From CAIWHR01 sp963816925 (lineage in GTDB: Bacteria; Pseudomonadota; Gammaproteobacteria; Burkholderiales; Casimicrobiaceae), in contig CAWFMY010000023.1 in the NCBI GenBank assembly GCA_963816925.1, positions 130,178 through 194,177 of the forward strand: DNA of 64,000 nucleotides. The letters run 5' to 3'. The position numbers and the translations under genes were made by a program. The notes beneath the pieces were generated by a model. That model worked only from the letters and a program-made list of their open reading frames with translations, ran no database searches and was not told the DNA's origin. How positions within the stretch are numbered: the stretch's first letter is position 1; every line of letters begins with the position of its first letter. Below are positions 1 through 9,912 of the stretch, in pieces.

Positions 1-4
1 GCTC

Positions 5-2077
5 ATGAGCGAAACCCGCGACAATCCTCTGCTGCAACCGTGGAACACGCCATTCGGCCTGCCGCCGTTCGACGCGATCCGTCCCGAGCATTTCGCTCCG
101 GCGTTCGAGCACGCCATGCGCGCGCACCGCGCCGAGATCGACGCCATTGCCGGGAATGCTGCGCCCGCCGACGTTCGACAACACGCTCGCCGCGCTCGAC
201 CGCTGCGGCCGCGAGCTCCGGCGCATCGAGCAGGTCTTCTTCAACCTCACGGCGAGCGAGACGTCGCCGGCACTGCAGGCGGTCGAGCGCGAGATGTCGC
301 CGCGGCTCGCCGCGCATCACAGCGCGATCCACCTCGACGCCCGGCTGTTCGCGCGCATCGACGCGGTGACGCAGCGGCGCGGGGAGCGCTCGGATTGACG
401 CCGGAGCAGTCGCGGCTCGTCGAGCGCGTGCATCTCGATTTCGTACGCGCGGGTGCGCGCCTCTACTCCCGTCGCCAAGACGCGATATGCCGCGATCGAG
501 GAGCGCCTGGCCGCGCTCACGACGCAATTCAGCCAGAACGTCCTCGCCGACGAAGCGAACTTCCGGCTCGTACTGAAGGACGAGCGGCGATCTCGCGGGT
601 CTGCCGCCGGATCTGCGCGCGGCCGCGCGCGAGGCGGCGCACGAGCGCGGCGAGGAGGGCGGCTGGATGATCACGCTGTCGCGCTCGCTCATCGCACCGT
701 TCCTCGTATTCTCGGACAGGCGCGACCTGCGCGAGCTGGCGTGGACCGCCTGGGTCCGGCGCGGCGAGCACGAGGGCGAGCACGACAACCGGCCGGTCGC
801 GCGCGAGATCCTTGCGCTGCGCAACGAGCAGGCGCGGCTGCATGGGTACAGGAATTACGCGGACTACGCGCTCGTCGACCGGATGGCCGGCACGCCGGAG
901 GCCGTCGCGCGCCTCTTCGAGCAGATCTGGGAGCCGGCGAAGGCGCGGGCCGCGGAGGAGCGCGACGCGCTCGTCGCGATGGCGCGCGCGAGCGGCGCGA
1001 CGCACGCGATCGAGCCCTGGGACTGGCGCTACTACGCCGAGAAGGTGCGCAAGGCGCGCTACCGCCTCGACGACGCCGAGGTCAAGGCATACTTTCCCGC
1101 TCGAGCGGATGCTCGCCGCCGCGTTCGACACGGCGCAGCGGCTGTTCGGCATCACGTTTGCCGAGCGCAAGGATCTCCACGCCTATCACCCCGATGTCCG
1201 CGTGTTCGAAGTTCACGGGGGCGATGGCCGGCTGATCGGAATCTTCCTGAGCGACAACTATGCGCGAGCGACCAAGCGCGGCGGCGCATGGATGAGCGCC
1301 TACCGCTGGCAGTCGCGCGGCGACGGCGAAACGCTGCCGATCGTCGTCAACAACAACAATTTCGCCAAGGCCCCCGCCGGCGAGCCGACGCTCCTTTCGG
1401 CCGACGACGTGCGCACGCTGTTCCACGAATTCGGCCATGGCCTGCACGGGCTGCTGTCGAACGTGACCTACGAGCGATTGTCCGGCACGCACGTGCTGCG
1501 CGATTTCGTCGAGCTGCCGTCGCAGATCTTCGAGCACTGGGGGATCGAGCCCGCGGTGCTGAAGCGCCATGCGCTGCACTACGCGACCAACGATCCGATC
1601 CCCGACGCGCTGATCGAGCGGCTGAACGAAGCGCGTCGCTTCAACAAGGGCATCGACACCGTCGAGTACACCGCCTGCGCGCTGGTGGACATGGCGCTGC
1701 ACGCGCGGCCGGATGCGGATGGCGTGGATATCAGCGAATTCGAGCGCACCGAGCTCGAGCGCATCGGCATGCCGCGCGACATCGTGCTCCGGCACCGGTT
1801 GCCGCACTTTGGCCACCTGTTCTCGGGCTCGAGCTATGCGGCGGGCTACTACGTCTATCAGTGGGCCGAGGTGCTCGACGCCGACGGATTCGACGCGTTC
1901 GTCGAGGCCGGCGACCCGTTCGATCCCGAGGTTGCGGGGCGGCTGCTGCGCTATGTGTACTCATCGGGCGGCACGTTGCCGCCGGCAGAGGCCTACCGGG
2001 CCTTCCGCGGTCGCGATCCGTCCGTCGGACCCTTGCTCGCCAAGATCGGATTGGCCGACACCCGGCAGCCGGCCTGA
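5..2077 (+). CDS. dcp: Peptidyl-dipeptidase Dcp, M3 family zinc peptidase (frameshifted)
   Basis: This is a cytoplasmic metallopeptidase of the thimet/Dcp family (about 690 codons in all), which in this family removes C-terminal dipeptides from oligopeptides. The zinc motif HEFGH is encoded at about 1424-1438, followed by the conserved stretch RDFVELPSQIFEHW, which resembles Dcp more than OpdA (OpdA usually has a DAVELPSQ version). The N-terminus (NPLLQPWNTPFGLPPFD) also matches Dcp. The reading frame changes near positions 168, 388, 465, 590 and 1100; at 168 and 1100 the change is explained by one extra C. The C-terminal 330 residues after 1100 are uninterrupted. It fits functionally with the peptide transporters that follow. 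Family call is firm; the exact Dcp versus OpdA assignment is fairly sure. Confidence 0.85.
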
Positions 2078-2092
2078 CGAAGACGGGCGGGG

Positions 2093-3028
2093 CTACTTGC
2101 CCCAGCGCAACGCCACCGGCTGCAATTCGCCCGCCAGTTCCAGCAACCCCGCGCGCGTCGCAGGATGCAGCGCGTCCAGCGGATGGCGCACGGCGTCGCT
2201 CTTGATGACGCCGCCCGCGGCCATCACGGTCTTGGTCGCGCGCAGTCCGCACTGCCGGTTTTCGTAGTTGATCAGCGGGAGGATGCGCGCGTAGGCCGCG
2301 GCGGCATCGCTGCGCCGCCCCGACCGGAAATGTTCCAGCACCGGCTTGATGAGATCGGGAAGCAAGGCGCTCGGCATGGTCCCCGTCGCGCCGGCGTCGA
2401 GGTCGGCCATCAGCGTGATCGACTCCTCGCCGTCGAAGGGTCCGGCAATCGCGTCGCCGCCCGCTTCGATCAGGCTCCGCAGCTTGGTCGCGGTACCGGG
2501 CATCTCGATCTTGAAATAGCGCACCGACGGGATTTCACGCGCGAGCCGGATCAGGAACGGCACCGACAGGCTGACGCCGCTCAACGGCGCATCCTGCACC
2601 ATGATCGGAATGGGCGCCGCGTCGGCGACGCGCGCAAAATGCTGCAGGATGCCGTTCTCGTCGGCGCGCAGACCCGTGCCGTGGTAGGGCGGCATGAGCA
2701 TCAGCATGGCGGCGCCCGCCGAAGCCGCGGCGCGCGCGCGGTCGGCGGCGATGCGTGTGCTGAAATGGCTGCAGGTGACGATGACGGGGACACGGCCGGC
2801 GACGTGCGACAGGCACAGGTCGGTGAGCGTGGCGCGCTCCTCGTCGGTGAGCAGGAATTGCTCCGAGTAGTTGGCAAGCACGCAGATGCCGTCGACCCCC
2901 TGGTCGATCATGCAATCGAGCACGCGCCGCTGGCCGTCGAGGTCGACGTCGCCGGTCGCGGTGAAGGGCGTGGGCGCGATGGGGATAGATGCCGGTGTAG
3001 GGCGTCGAGCGGGGTCGGTCAAGTGCAC
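2093..3028 (-). CDS. Dihydrodipicolinate synthase family lyase, atypical active site
   Basis: This 311-residue protein has the TIM-barrel DapA/NAL family layout: PIAPTPF near the N-terminus, the Schiff-base lysine context RYFKIEMPG, and the GPFDGEES phosphate/substrate loop. The family's usual YNxPGRT stretch, which carries the catalytic tyrosine, reads VQDAPLSG here, so the tyrosine is absent. It is therefore probably not the lysine-biosynthesis DapA but one of the sugar-acid or hydroxy-acid aldolase/dehydratase paralogues; the substrate cannot be read from sequence. It lies downstream of the terminator of the minus-strand dpp operon and converges on dcp with a 15-base gap, so it is probably transcribed separately. 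Confidence 0.8.
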   Translation of the reverse strand: MHLTDPARRPTPASIPIAPTPFTATGDVDLDGQRRVLDCMIDQGVDGICVLANYSEQFLLTDEERATLTDLCLSHVAGRVPVIVTCSHFSTRIAADRARAAASAGAAMLMLMPPYHGTGLRADENGILQHFARVADAAPIPIMVQDAPLSGVSLSVPFLIRLAREIPSVRYFKIEMPGTATKLRSLIEAGGDAIAGPFDGEESITLMADLDAGATGTMPSALLPDLIKPVLEHFRSGRRSDAAAAYARILPLINYENRQCGLRATKTVMAAGGVIKSDAVRHPLDALHPATRAGLLELAGELQPVALRWGK

Positions 3029-3088
3029 TCCCTGAATCGTTGCCCGGGAGGTGGTGGGCTGTCGCCGGGTCGGTGACGCGAAAGAAAG

Positions 3089-3117
3089 ACCCCGCGGGCC
3101 GAGTGGCCGCGCGGGGT
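3089..3117 (-). terminator. Rho-independent terminator of the dpp operon
   Basis: Read on the minus strand just after the dppA stop, a GC-rich inverted repeat (arms around CCCCGCG-GGCC and GGCC-GCGCGGGG with one bulged base and a GAGT loop) is followed by the T-rich tail TCTTTCTTTC. It separates dppA from the DapA-family gene. Confidence 0.75.
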
Positions 3118-3142
3118 TTCCGGCTTCGGCGGTACGTGCACG

Positions 3143-4776
3143 CTACTCCTTGATGTCGACCCCGTAGAAGGTGTGCCGGCCGAACGGCGAGAGCTTGTAG
3201 TCGATCACTTCCTTGCGCACCGGCTTCAATTGCACCGCATGCGCCATCGTGAGCCACGGCGCCTGCTCCTTGAAGATGACCTGCGCCTTCATGTAGAGGT
3301 CCGCGCGCTGCTTCTGGTCGGACAGTGTCTTCGCTTTCTGCACGAGATCCTCGAACGGCTGGTAGCACCACTTGGAGACGTTGCTGCCGTTCGACTTGGC
3401 GGCGTCGCATCCCAGCAGCGTGTTGAGGAAGTTGTCCGGGTCGCCGTTGTCGCCGGTCCAACCCAGCATGCCCATCTGGTGCTCGCCGTTCTGCATCCGC
3501 TTGCGGTATTCGCCCCACTCGAAGCTCTTGATCTCCGCCGTCACGCCGATTTTCGCGAGATCGGCCTGCATCAGCTCGGCGATGCGGCGCGCGTTGGGGT
3601 TGTAGGGCCGCTGCACGGGCATCGCCCACAGGTCGGTCGTGAACCCGTTCGGATAGCCTGCTTCCGCCAGCAGCTTCTTCGCCGCCGCCGGATCGTACGG
3701 ATCGTCCTTGATCGCGTTGTTGTACGACCATTGCGTCGGCGGGATCGGATTCTTGGCGACGACACCCGCCGACAGGTAGACGGCGTCGATGATCGCCTGC
3801 TTGTTGATCGCCATGTTCACGGCCTTGCGCACGCGCACGTCGTCGAACGGTTTCTTGGTGACGTTGTAGGCGAGGTAGCCGACGTTCAATCCGGGCTGCT
3901 CCAGCACGACGACGTTCGGATCCTTGCGGATCGCGTCGAGGTCGGCCGGATTCGGATACGGCATCACGTGGCATTCACCCTTCTGCAGCTTGGCCCAGCG
4001 CACCGACGCGTCCGGCGTGATCGAGAACACGAGGTCGTCGATCTTCGCCTTGCCGCCCCAGAACTGCGGGAAGGCCTTGTAGCGGATGACCGCGTCCTTC
4101 TGATACTGCACCAGATAGAAGGGCCCGGTGCCGATCGGTTCCTGATCGATCTTCTCGGGCGTCCCGGCTTTCATCATCGCGTCGGCGTACTCCTTCGACT
4201 GCACGCCCGCGTATTCCATCGCGAGGTCCGACAGGAACGGCGCTTCGGGCTTCTCGAGCGTGATGCGCACCGTGTAGTCGTCGACCTTCTCCACCGACTT
4301 CAGCAGCTTCGGCAGGCCCATGTCGTTGAAGTACGAGTGGTTCGAGCTCGTCACCTTGAAGTATGGATTGGTTTCCTTCCACTGCCGCTCGATGCGCGAA
4401 GATCATGTCGTCGGCGTTGAAGTCGCGGGTCGGCTTCCACGCGCGGTGGTTGTGCCACTTCACCCCCTTGCGCAGATGGAAGGTGTACACCTTTCCGTCA
4501 GGCGAGATGTCCCAGCGCTCGGCCAAGCCCCGGCACGACGGTGGTGCCGCCGCGCTCGAAGTCGACGATGCGGCTGTAGATCTGGCTGTTGGCGTCGAAC
4601 GAGGTGCCCGTCGTGTTGACCGCCGGATAGAAGTTCTCGGGGCTGCCCTCGGAACAGAACACCAGCGTCTTGGCCGCGACGCCGGTCGCCGCGAGCAGGG
4701 CAGGCAGCGCCAGCGCGATCATCAGCGCGCGCGGCACGCCGGGAAACCGGCGCGCGCCAGTCGATAGTTTCGTCAT
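3143..4776 (-). CDS. dppA: Peptide ABC transporter periplasmic binding protein (frameshifted)
   Basis: This is an SBP_bac_5 family solute-binding protein of about 544 residues that delivers dipeptides or oligopeptides to the Dpp permease in the periplasm. It starts at an ATG at 4776 preceded by AGGAG. The N-terminus (MTKLSTGARR, hydrophobic core LMIALALPALLAATGVAA) is a Sec signal peptide, and the mature part begins KTLVFCSEGSPENFYPA, typical of DppA. Two frame changes, near 4527 (extra T) and near 4385 (extra C), split it into three readable pieces; the C-terminal 400 residues are intact. It is the last gene of the minus dppB-C-D-F-A operon and 14 bases after the dppF stop. Confidence 0.88.
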
Positions 4777-4790
4777 TCGAGTCACTCCTG

Positions 4791-5817
4791 TCAGTGGGGC
4801 GGCGGGGATGGCGGCGCGGAATCTCCCGCCTCCGGGCGCCCCTGTTCGAGAAAACGCTCCCCAAGGTGACATGATACCTGCCGGCCGTCGAGCGGGCGCA
4901 GGATCGGACGCTCGCGTCCGGCAGCGGTCGATCACGTGGGGGCAGCGGGTCGAAAAGACGCACCCGGCCGGCGGATTGAGCGGGGAGGGAAGCTCGCCCT
5001 TGAGCAGGATGCGCTCCGGTCGATCCTTCGGGTCGATGCCGGGTGTCGACGCCAGCAGCGCCCGCGTGTAAGGGTGCAGCGGACGCGAGAAGATCCGCTC
5101 CTTGCTGCCCTGTTCCATGGCGAGCCCGAGGTACATGACCAGCACCTCGTGCGCGATGTGCCGGACCACGCCGAGGTCGTGCGAGATGAACAGATAGGCG
5201 AGGCCGAGCTCGCCCTGCAGGTCGGCGAGGAGGTTCAGCACCTGCGCCTGCACGGAGACGTCGAGGGCGGAAACCGGCTCGTCGGCGACGACCAGCGCCG
5301 GATTCAGCATCAGCGCCCGCGCAATCGCGATGCGCTGGCGCTGGCCGCCGGAGAACATGTGCGGATAGCGGACGTAATGCTCGGGGCGCAGACCGACCCT
5401 GGCGAGCATCGCTTTGGCGCGCTCGGCGCGCGCGGCAGGCTCGAGCCCGGTGTTGATCTCGAGCGGCGCCTCCAGGATTGCGCCGATCTTCTTGCGCGGA
5501 TTGAGCGACCCATAGGGATTCTGGAACACCATCTGCACGGTCTTGCGCAGCTCGTGCTGCTGCGCGCCCGCCGCCTTGACCGCGTCGATGGCGCCCAGGC
5601 GCAGCTCGCCGGACGTCGGCTTTTCGATCAACGCCACGATGCGCGCGAGCGTCGACTTGCCGCAGCCGGATTCGCCGACGACGGCGAGCGTGCGCCCCGC
5701 TTCGATCGAAAACGAGACGCCGCCGACCGCGTGGAGCTGCGCTGCTTCGCGGAACGGACCGCGGCGGATCCGGTAGACCTGCGTGAGGTCTCGCGCTGAG
5801 GCAACCGAAGCGTTCAC
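4791..5817 (-). CDS. dppF: Peptide ABC transporter ATP-binding protein DppF
   Basis: This is one of the two ATPase subunits of the peptide importer. It has Walker A GESGCGKST, the Q-loop region VFQNPYGSLNP, the signature FSGGQRQRIAIARAL, Walker B LVVADEPVSALD and the C-terminal oligopeptide-type cysteine segment (GCVFSTRCP). The proposed start is the GTG at 5817, which overlaps a TGA in the alternative frame (GTGA), the usual dppD/dppF coupling. Near 4917 an inserted C throws the ORF out of frame; reading past it restores the expected tail ERPILRPLDGRQVSCH and a stop at 4791. The span is 3n+1 nucleotides, agreeing with a single insertion. Confidence 0.88.
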
Positions 5818-6831
5818 CGCTGCGACCTCGACGGCAAGCCCGTCCCGCGCGATCGCCGCGTCGCGATTCGGGTCATCGAGCGGAAAATGGCAGCGGACCT
5901 TGCCGTCGTGCCAGGCGCGAAGCTCGGGCCGCGTCTGGCACGCATGCTTTGTCGCATAGCGGCAGCGCGGCGCGAACAGGCATCCCGCCGGCCGGTCGTA
6001 GAGTCCCGGCACCATGCCGGGGATCGTGGCGAGGCGTCGCTCGCCGGCACTGCGCTCCGGCATCGCGGCCAGCAATGCCGCGGTATAGGGGTGCTGGGGC
6101 GCCGCGAACAGCGCCTGCGCGCGCTGCTCCTCGACGATCTGGCCGGCGTACATGACGGCGACACGCCGGGCCATTTCCGCGACGACGCCCATGTTGTGCG
6201 TGACCAGGATCAGCGCCATGCCGCGCTCGTGCTGCAGTGCGCGCAGCAGGTCGAGGATCTGCGCCTGGATCGTGACGTCGAGCGCGGTCGTCGGCTCGTC
6301 GGCGATAAGGAGGCGCGGGTTGCACGCGATGGCCATCGCGATCATCACGCGCTGGTTCATGCCGCCCGAGAGCTGGTGCGGGAAGTCGCCGAGCCGGCTC
6401 GACGCGGCCGGGATGCCGACCTGCTCCAGCAATTCGGTGGCGCGACGGAGCGCCGCCTTGCGATCGAGCTTGAGATGCAGGCGCAGCGTTTCGCAAAGCT
6501 GGAAGCCGATCGTGAAGCATGGATTGAGGCTCGTCGTCGGATCCTGGAAGATCATCGCCACGTCTTTGCCGACGAGCGCGCGGCGCTCGCCGTCGGAAAG
6601 CGTCTGCAGGTCGCGCCCGGCGAACTGCAACCGCCGCGCGCGCACGCGGCCGGGATAGGCGACGAGCCCCATGACCGCCAGCATCGTCACGCTCTTGCCC
6701 GATCCCGACTCGCCGACGATGCCGAGCACTTCGCCTTCGTCCACCGCGAGGCTCACGCCCTCGACGGCGTGCATGACGGCACCCTGCGAGGGGAATTCGA
6801 CGTGCAGGTCTTCGATTTCGAGGAGCGCCAT
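5814..6831 (-). CDS. dppD: Peptide ABC transporter ATP-binding protein DppD
   Basis: This is the partner ATPase of DppF. It begins MALLEIEDLHVEFPSQ at the ATG at 6831, 12 bases after the dppC stop. Walker A is GESGSGKS, the signature is LSGGMNQRVMIAMAI, Walker B is LLIADEPTTALD, and the C-terminal four-cysteine segment (GCLFAPRCRYATKHACQ) is typical of the DppD/OppD group. As written the frame runs straight into dppF without a stop. The span to the TGA that overlaps the dppF GTG is 3n+1 bases, so I think one inserted base near the 3' end hides the true stop; the apparent DppD-DppF fusion is probably not real. Confidence 0.87.
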
Positions 6832-6842
6832 GGACGGGCGGC

Positions 6843-7749
6843 CTATCGCTTGAGCTTCGGGTCGAGCGCGTCGCGCAGCCCGTCGCCCAGGAGATTGAAG
6901 GCAAGCACCGTCACGAGGATCATGATTCCCGGAAACGTCACGACCCACCACGCGCGCAGCACGAACTCGCGCGCATCGGCCAGCATCGTTCCCCATTCGG
7001 ACGCTGGGGGTTGCGCGCCGAGGCCGAGAAACCCGAGGGCCGCGGCGTCGAGGATGGCCACCGAAACGCCGAGCGAGGCCTGGACGATCAGCGGCGCCGC
7101 GCAGTTGGGCAGCACCTCGTTGAACATCAGGCGCAATCGCCCGGCGCCGTTGGCGCGCGCGGCGGTGACGTAATCCTTGGCCGTCTCCGAGATCACCGCG
7201 GCGCGGGTGATGCGCACGTAATGCGGCAACACGACGACCGCCACCGCGAGCATTGCGTTCATGATGCCCGGCCCCAGGATCGCGACGATCACGATGGCGA
7301 GCAGCAGGCTCGGCAGCGTCAGGATGATGTCCATCAGCCGCATGATCGCGATCTCGGTGACGCCGCGGGCGAAGCCCGCAATGAGCCCGAGCGTGATGCC
7401 GACCACGATCGAAAGGGCGACGACGGCCATGCCGATCAGCAGCGACAGGCGCGCGCCGTAGATGAGGCGCGAGACGATGTCGCGCCCGATCGCATCGGTG
7501 CCGAGGAGATGGGCGGTCGACCCGCCTTCCTGCCAGAACGGAGGCCTCAGGAACGCGTCGTTGTTCGTGAGATCCGGCGGATAGGGCGCCAGGAAATTGG
7601 CGAACGCCGCCATCGACAGCACCGCGATGACGACCACCAGCCCGGCGACGGCGCCGTGATTGCTGCTGAAATAGCCCCAGAATTCGCGCAGCGGCCCCGG
7701 CGGAGCGGGGACCGCGCCTGACCGCAGCAACGGATTCGGTCGTCGTCAT
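6843..7749 (-). CDS. dppC: Peptide ABC transporter permease DppC
   Basis: This is an inner-membrane permease of about 302 residues with the BPD_transp_1 fold, six predicted membrane segments, and the N-terminal linker LLGTDAIGRDIVSRLIYGAR characteristic of DppC/OppC. The natural start is probably the ATG at 7749 (MTTTESVAAVR), which overlaps the dppB stop as ATGA. A one-base insertion near 7725 then separates it from the main frame, which can otherwise be opened only from a TTG at 7730. The C-terminus LGDGLRDALDPKLKR is the family's usual ending. Confidence 0.88.
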
Positions 7750-8756
7750 TTCGTCCGCCTGATGCGCGGATTGATGACGCCATACATGACGTCAACCAGC
7801 AGGTTCACCGTCATGACGACGAGGCCGAGCATCAGCAGACCGCCCTGCAGGACCGGGTAGTCGCGGCGGTTGATCGCCTCGATCAGCCACTTGCCGACAC
7901 CCGGCCACGAGAAGATCGTCTCCGTCAGGATCGCGCCGGTGAACAGCACGCCCACCTGCAGGCCGATCACCGTGACGACCGGGATCAGCGCGTTGCGAAA
8001 GGCGTGGAGCGCCACGATGCGCAGCTGCGACAGGCCCTTGGCGCGCGCGGTGCGGATGTAATCCTCGCCCAGCACCTCGAGCATCGCCGAGCGCGTCATC
8101 CGCGCGATGATGGCGAGCGGTTGCGTGCCGAGGACGATCGTCGGCAGGATCAGGTGCGACACCGCCGACTTGAACGCGCCCGTTTCACCGGAGAGCAGCG
8201 CGTCGATCGTGAGAAAGCCGGTCACGGGCTCGATGTAGTACTTGACGGCGATGCGGCCGGAGACCGGCGTCCATCCGAGTTGCACGGAGAACAGCAGGAT
8301 CAGCAGGAGTCCCCACCAGAAGATCGGCATCGAGTAACCGGTCAGCGACACGCCCATCACGCCGTGGTCGAACAGCGAGTTGCGGCGAACTGCCGCGATC
8401 ATGCCCGCGGGGATGCCGAGCACCAGCGCGAAGATGATCGCGCACAGGGCGAGCTCGATCGTGGCCGGGAACAGCGCCGCGAATTCGCGCAGCACGGGCT
8501 CCTGCGTGATCATCGACTTGCCGAGGTCGCCGTGCAGCACGCGGCCGATGTAGATGCCGTACTGGACGATCACCGGCCGGTCGAGCCCGTATTCCTTCAG
8601 CAGCGATTCGTGCCGCGCGGCATCGATGCCGCGCTCGCCGGCCATGGTTTCGATCGGGTCGCCGGGCACGAGCCGGATCAGGAAGAACGCGAGCAGCGTC
8701 ATCCCGAGAAACGTCGGAATGATGAGACTGATCCGGGTCAGCAGGAAGCGCAGCAT
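7746..8756 (-). CDS. dppB: Peptide ABC transporter permease DppB
   Basis: This 336-residue inner-membrane permease begins MLRFLLTRISLIIPTFLGMT, the standard DppB start, so I chose the ATG at 8756 over the upstream in-frame codons. It has the GDP(L)GKS periplasmic loop motif (HGDLGKSMITQEPV), the EAA-like cytoplasmic loop (LEVLGEDYIRTARAKGLS) and ends NPRIRRTK. It is the first gene of the minus-strand operon and lies head-to-head with a second DppB-like gene at 8924. Confidence 0.9.
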   Translation of the reverse strand: MLRFLLTRISLIIPTFLGMTLLAFFLIRLVPGDPIETMAGERGIDAARHESLLKEYGLDRPVIVQYGIYIGRVLHGDLGKSMITQEPVLREFAALFPATIELALCAIIFALVLGIPAGMIAAVRRNSLFDHGVMGVSLTGYSMPIFWWGLLLILLFSVQLGWTPVSGRIAVKYYIEPVTGFLTIDALLSGETGAFKSAVSHLILPTIVLGTQPLAIIARMTRSAMLEVLGEDYIRTARAKGLSQLRIVALHAFRNALIPVVTVIGLQVGVLFTGAILTETIFSWPGVGKWLIEAINRRDYPVLQGGLLMLGLVVMTVNLLVDVMYGVINPRIRRTK

Positions 8757-8923
8757 GGCGGGCGGGATATTGAACCACATCCGCGCGCCGGCGGAGGGCG
8801 TTTGCGCCGCGACAGGCGATAGCCGCTCCGGAACGCATTGACGCTCGGGGGCGGTTTCGGCATGATCGTCGAGCCCGGACCTGCCCCGGCGCGTGACGGG
8901 CGGGACGGTCGACACAACGCCCA
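8757..8923. promoter_or_regulatory. Divergent promoter region between the two dpp operons
   Basis: This 167-base gap between two head-to-head dppB genes must hold promoters for both operons. I could not find a convincing -35/-10 pair or a clear operator dyad in it; the assignment rests on gene arrangement only. Confidence 0.4.
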
Positions 8924-9904
8924 GTGTCCGCCTTCATCCTTCGCCGCATCCTGCAATCGATCGCCGTGATGGCGGTCGTGGCGTTCATTGCGTTCGGCCT
9001 CTTCAACTTCACCGGCGATCCCGTCGTCTTCATGGTGGGGCAGGACGCGACGACTGCGGAGAAGGAGAAGCTGCGGAGCGAGCTCGGGCTGGACCACCCT
9101 TTCCCGGTGCAGTTCGCGCACTTCGTCGACAACGCGGTGCACGGCGATTTCGGGCGGTCGCTGCGCCAGGGTCGCCCGGTGTCGACGCTGCTGAAGGAGC
9201 GGCTGCCGGCAACACTCGAGCTTTCCGTCGGCGCGGCGCTGCTGGCGCTCGTCGTGGGCATCCCTCTCGGTGTTTATACCGCGTTGCGCCGCGACACGTG
9301 GCTTTCGCACCTGCTGCTCGCCGCATCGCTCGTCGGCGTGAGCCTGCCGACATTCCTCATCGGGATCCTGCTGATCCTCGTGTTCGCGGTGATTCTCGGC
9401 TGGCTGCCGTCGTTCGGGCGCGGCGAGACGGTTGCCATCGGCTGGTGGACGACCGGCCTCCTGACGAAGAGCGGGCTGAAGGCGCTGATCCTTCCGGTCA
9501 TCACGCTGTCGCTGTTCCAGATGACGCTGATCATGCGGATCGTGCGCTCGGAGATGCTCGAAGTGCTGCGCACCGACTACATCAAGTTCGCGCGGGCCCG
9601 CGGACTGACCGACCGGGCTATTCATTTCGGCCACGCGCTCAAGAACACGCTGGTGCCGGTCATCACGATCACGGGCCTGCAGCTCGGCGCGATCATCGCG
9701 TTCGCGATCATCACCGAGACCGTGTTCCAGTGGCCGGGCATGGGTCTGCTGTTCATCCAGGCCGTCAATTTCGCGGACATCCCGGTGATGGCGGCGTACC
9801 TGTGCTTCATCGCCCTCGTGTTCGTGCTGCTCAATCTCATCGTCGACCTCATGTACTATGCCGTCGACCCGCGGCTGCGCATCGAACGCAGCGCCGCGCA
9901 TTGA
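8924..9904 (+). CDS. Second DppB-type peptide/nickel-family ABC permease
   Basis: This 326-residue permease starts with GTG at 8924 (MSAFILRRILQSIAVM). Six membrane segments are readable, with the HGDFGRSLRQGRPV loop and the EAA-type loop MLEVLRTDYIKFARARGL. It differs clearly from the DppB at 7746-8756 (shorter extracellular loop, different substrate-facing helices), so the two operons probably import different peptides. It is the first gene of a plus-strand operon; the stop is 8 bases before the M20 peptidase start. Confidence 0.88.
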   Translation: MSAFILRRILQSIAVMAVVAFIAFGLFNFTGDPVVFMVGQDATTAEKEKLRSELGLDHPFPVQFAHFVDNAVHGDFGRSLRQGRPVSTLLKERLPATLELSVGAALLALVVGIPLGVYTALRRDTWLSHLLLAASLVGVSLPTFLIGILLILVFAVILGWLPSFGRGETVAIGWWTTGLLTKSGLKALILPVITLSLFQMTLIMRIVRSEMLEVLRTDYIKFARARGLTDRAIHFGHALKNTLVPVITITGLQLGAIIAFAIITETVFQWPGMGLLFIQAVNFADIPVMAAYLCFIALVFVLLNLIVDLMYYAVDPRLRIERSAAH

Positions 9905-9912
9905 AGGAGAAC

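Noticed and set aside
4498..7749. A single 1083-codon frame joining DppC start, DppD, DppF and the start of DppA, apparently a giant fusion
   Set aside because: Each expected start and stop is present in an adjacent frame (ATGA and GTGA overlaps, TGA at 4791), and all segments are 3n+1 long; single-base insertions explain the fusion.
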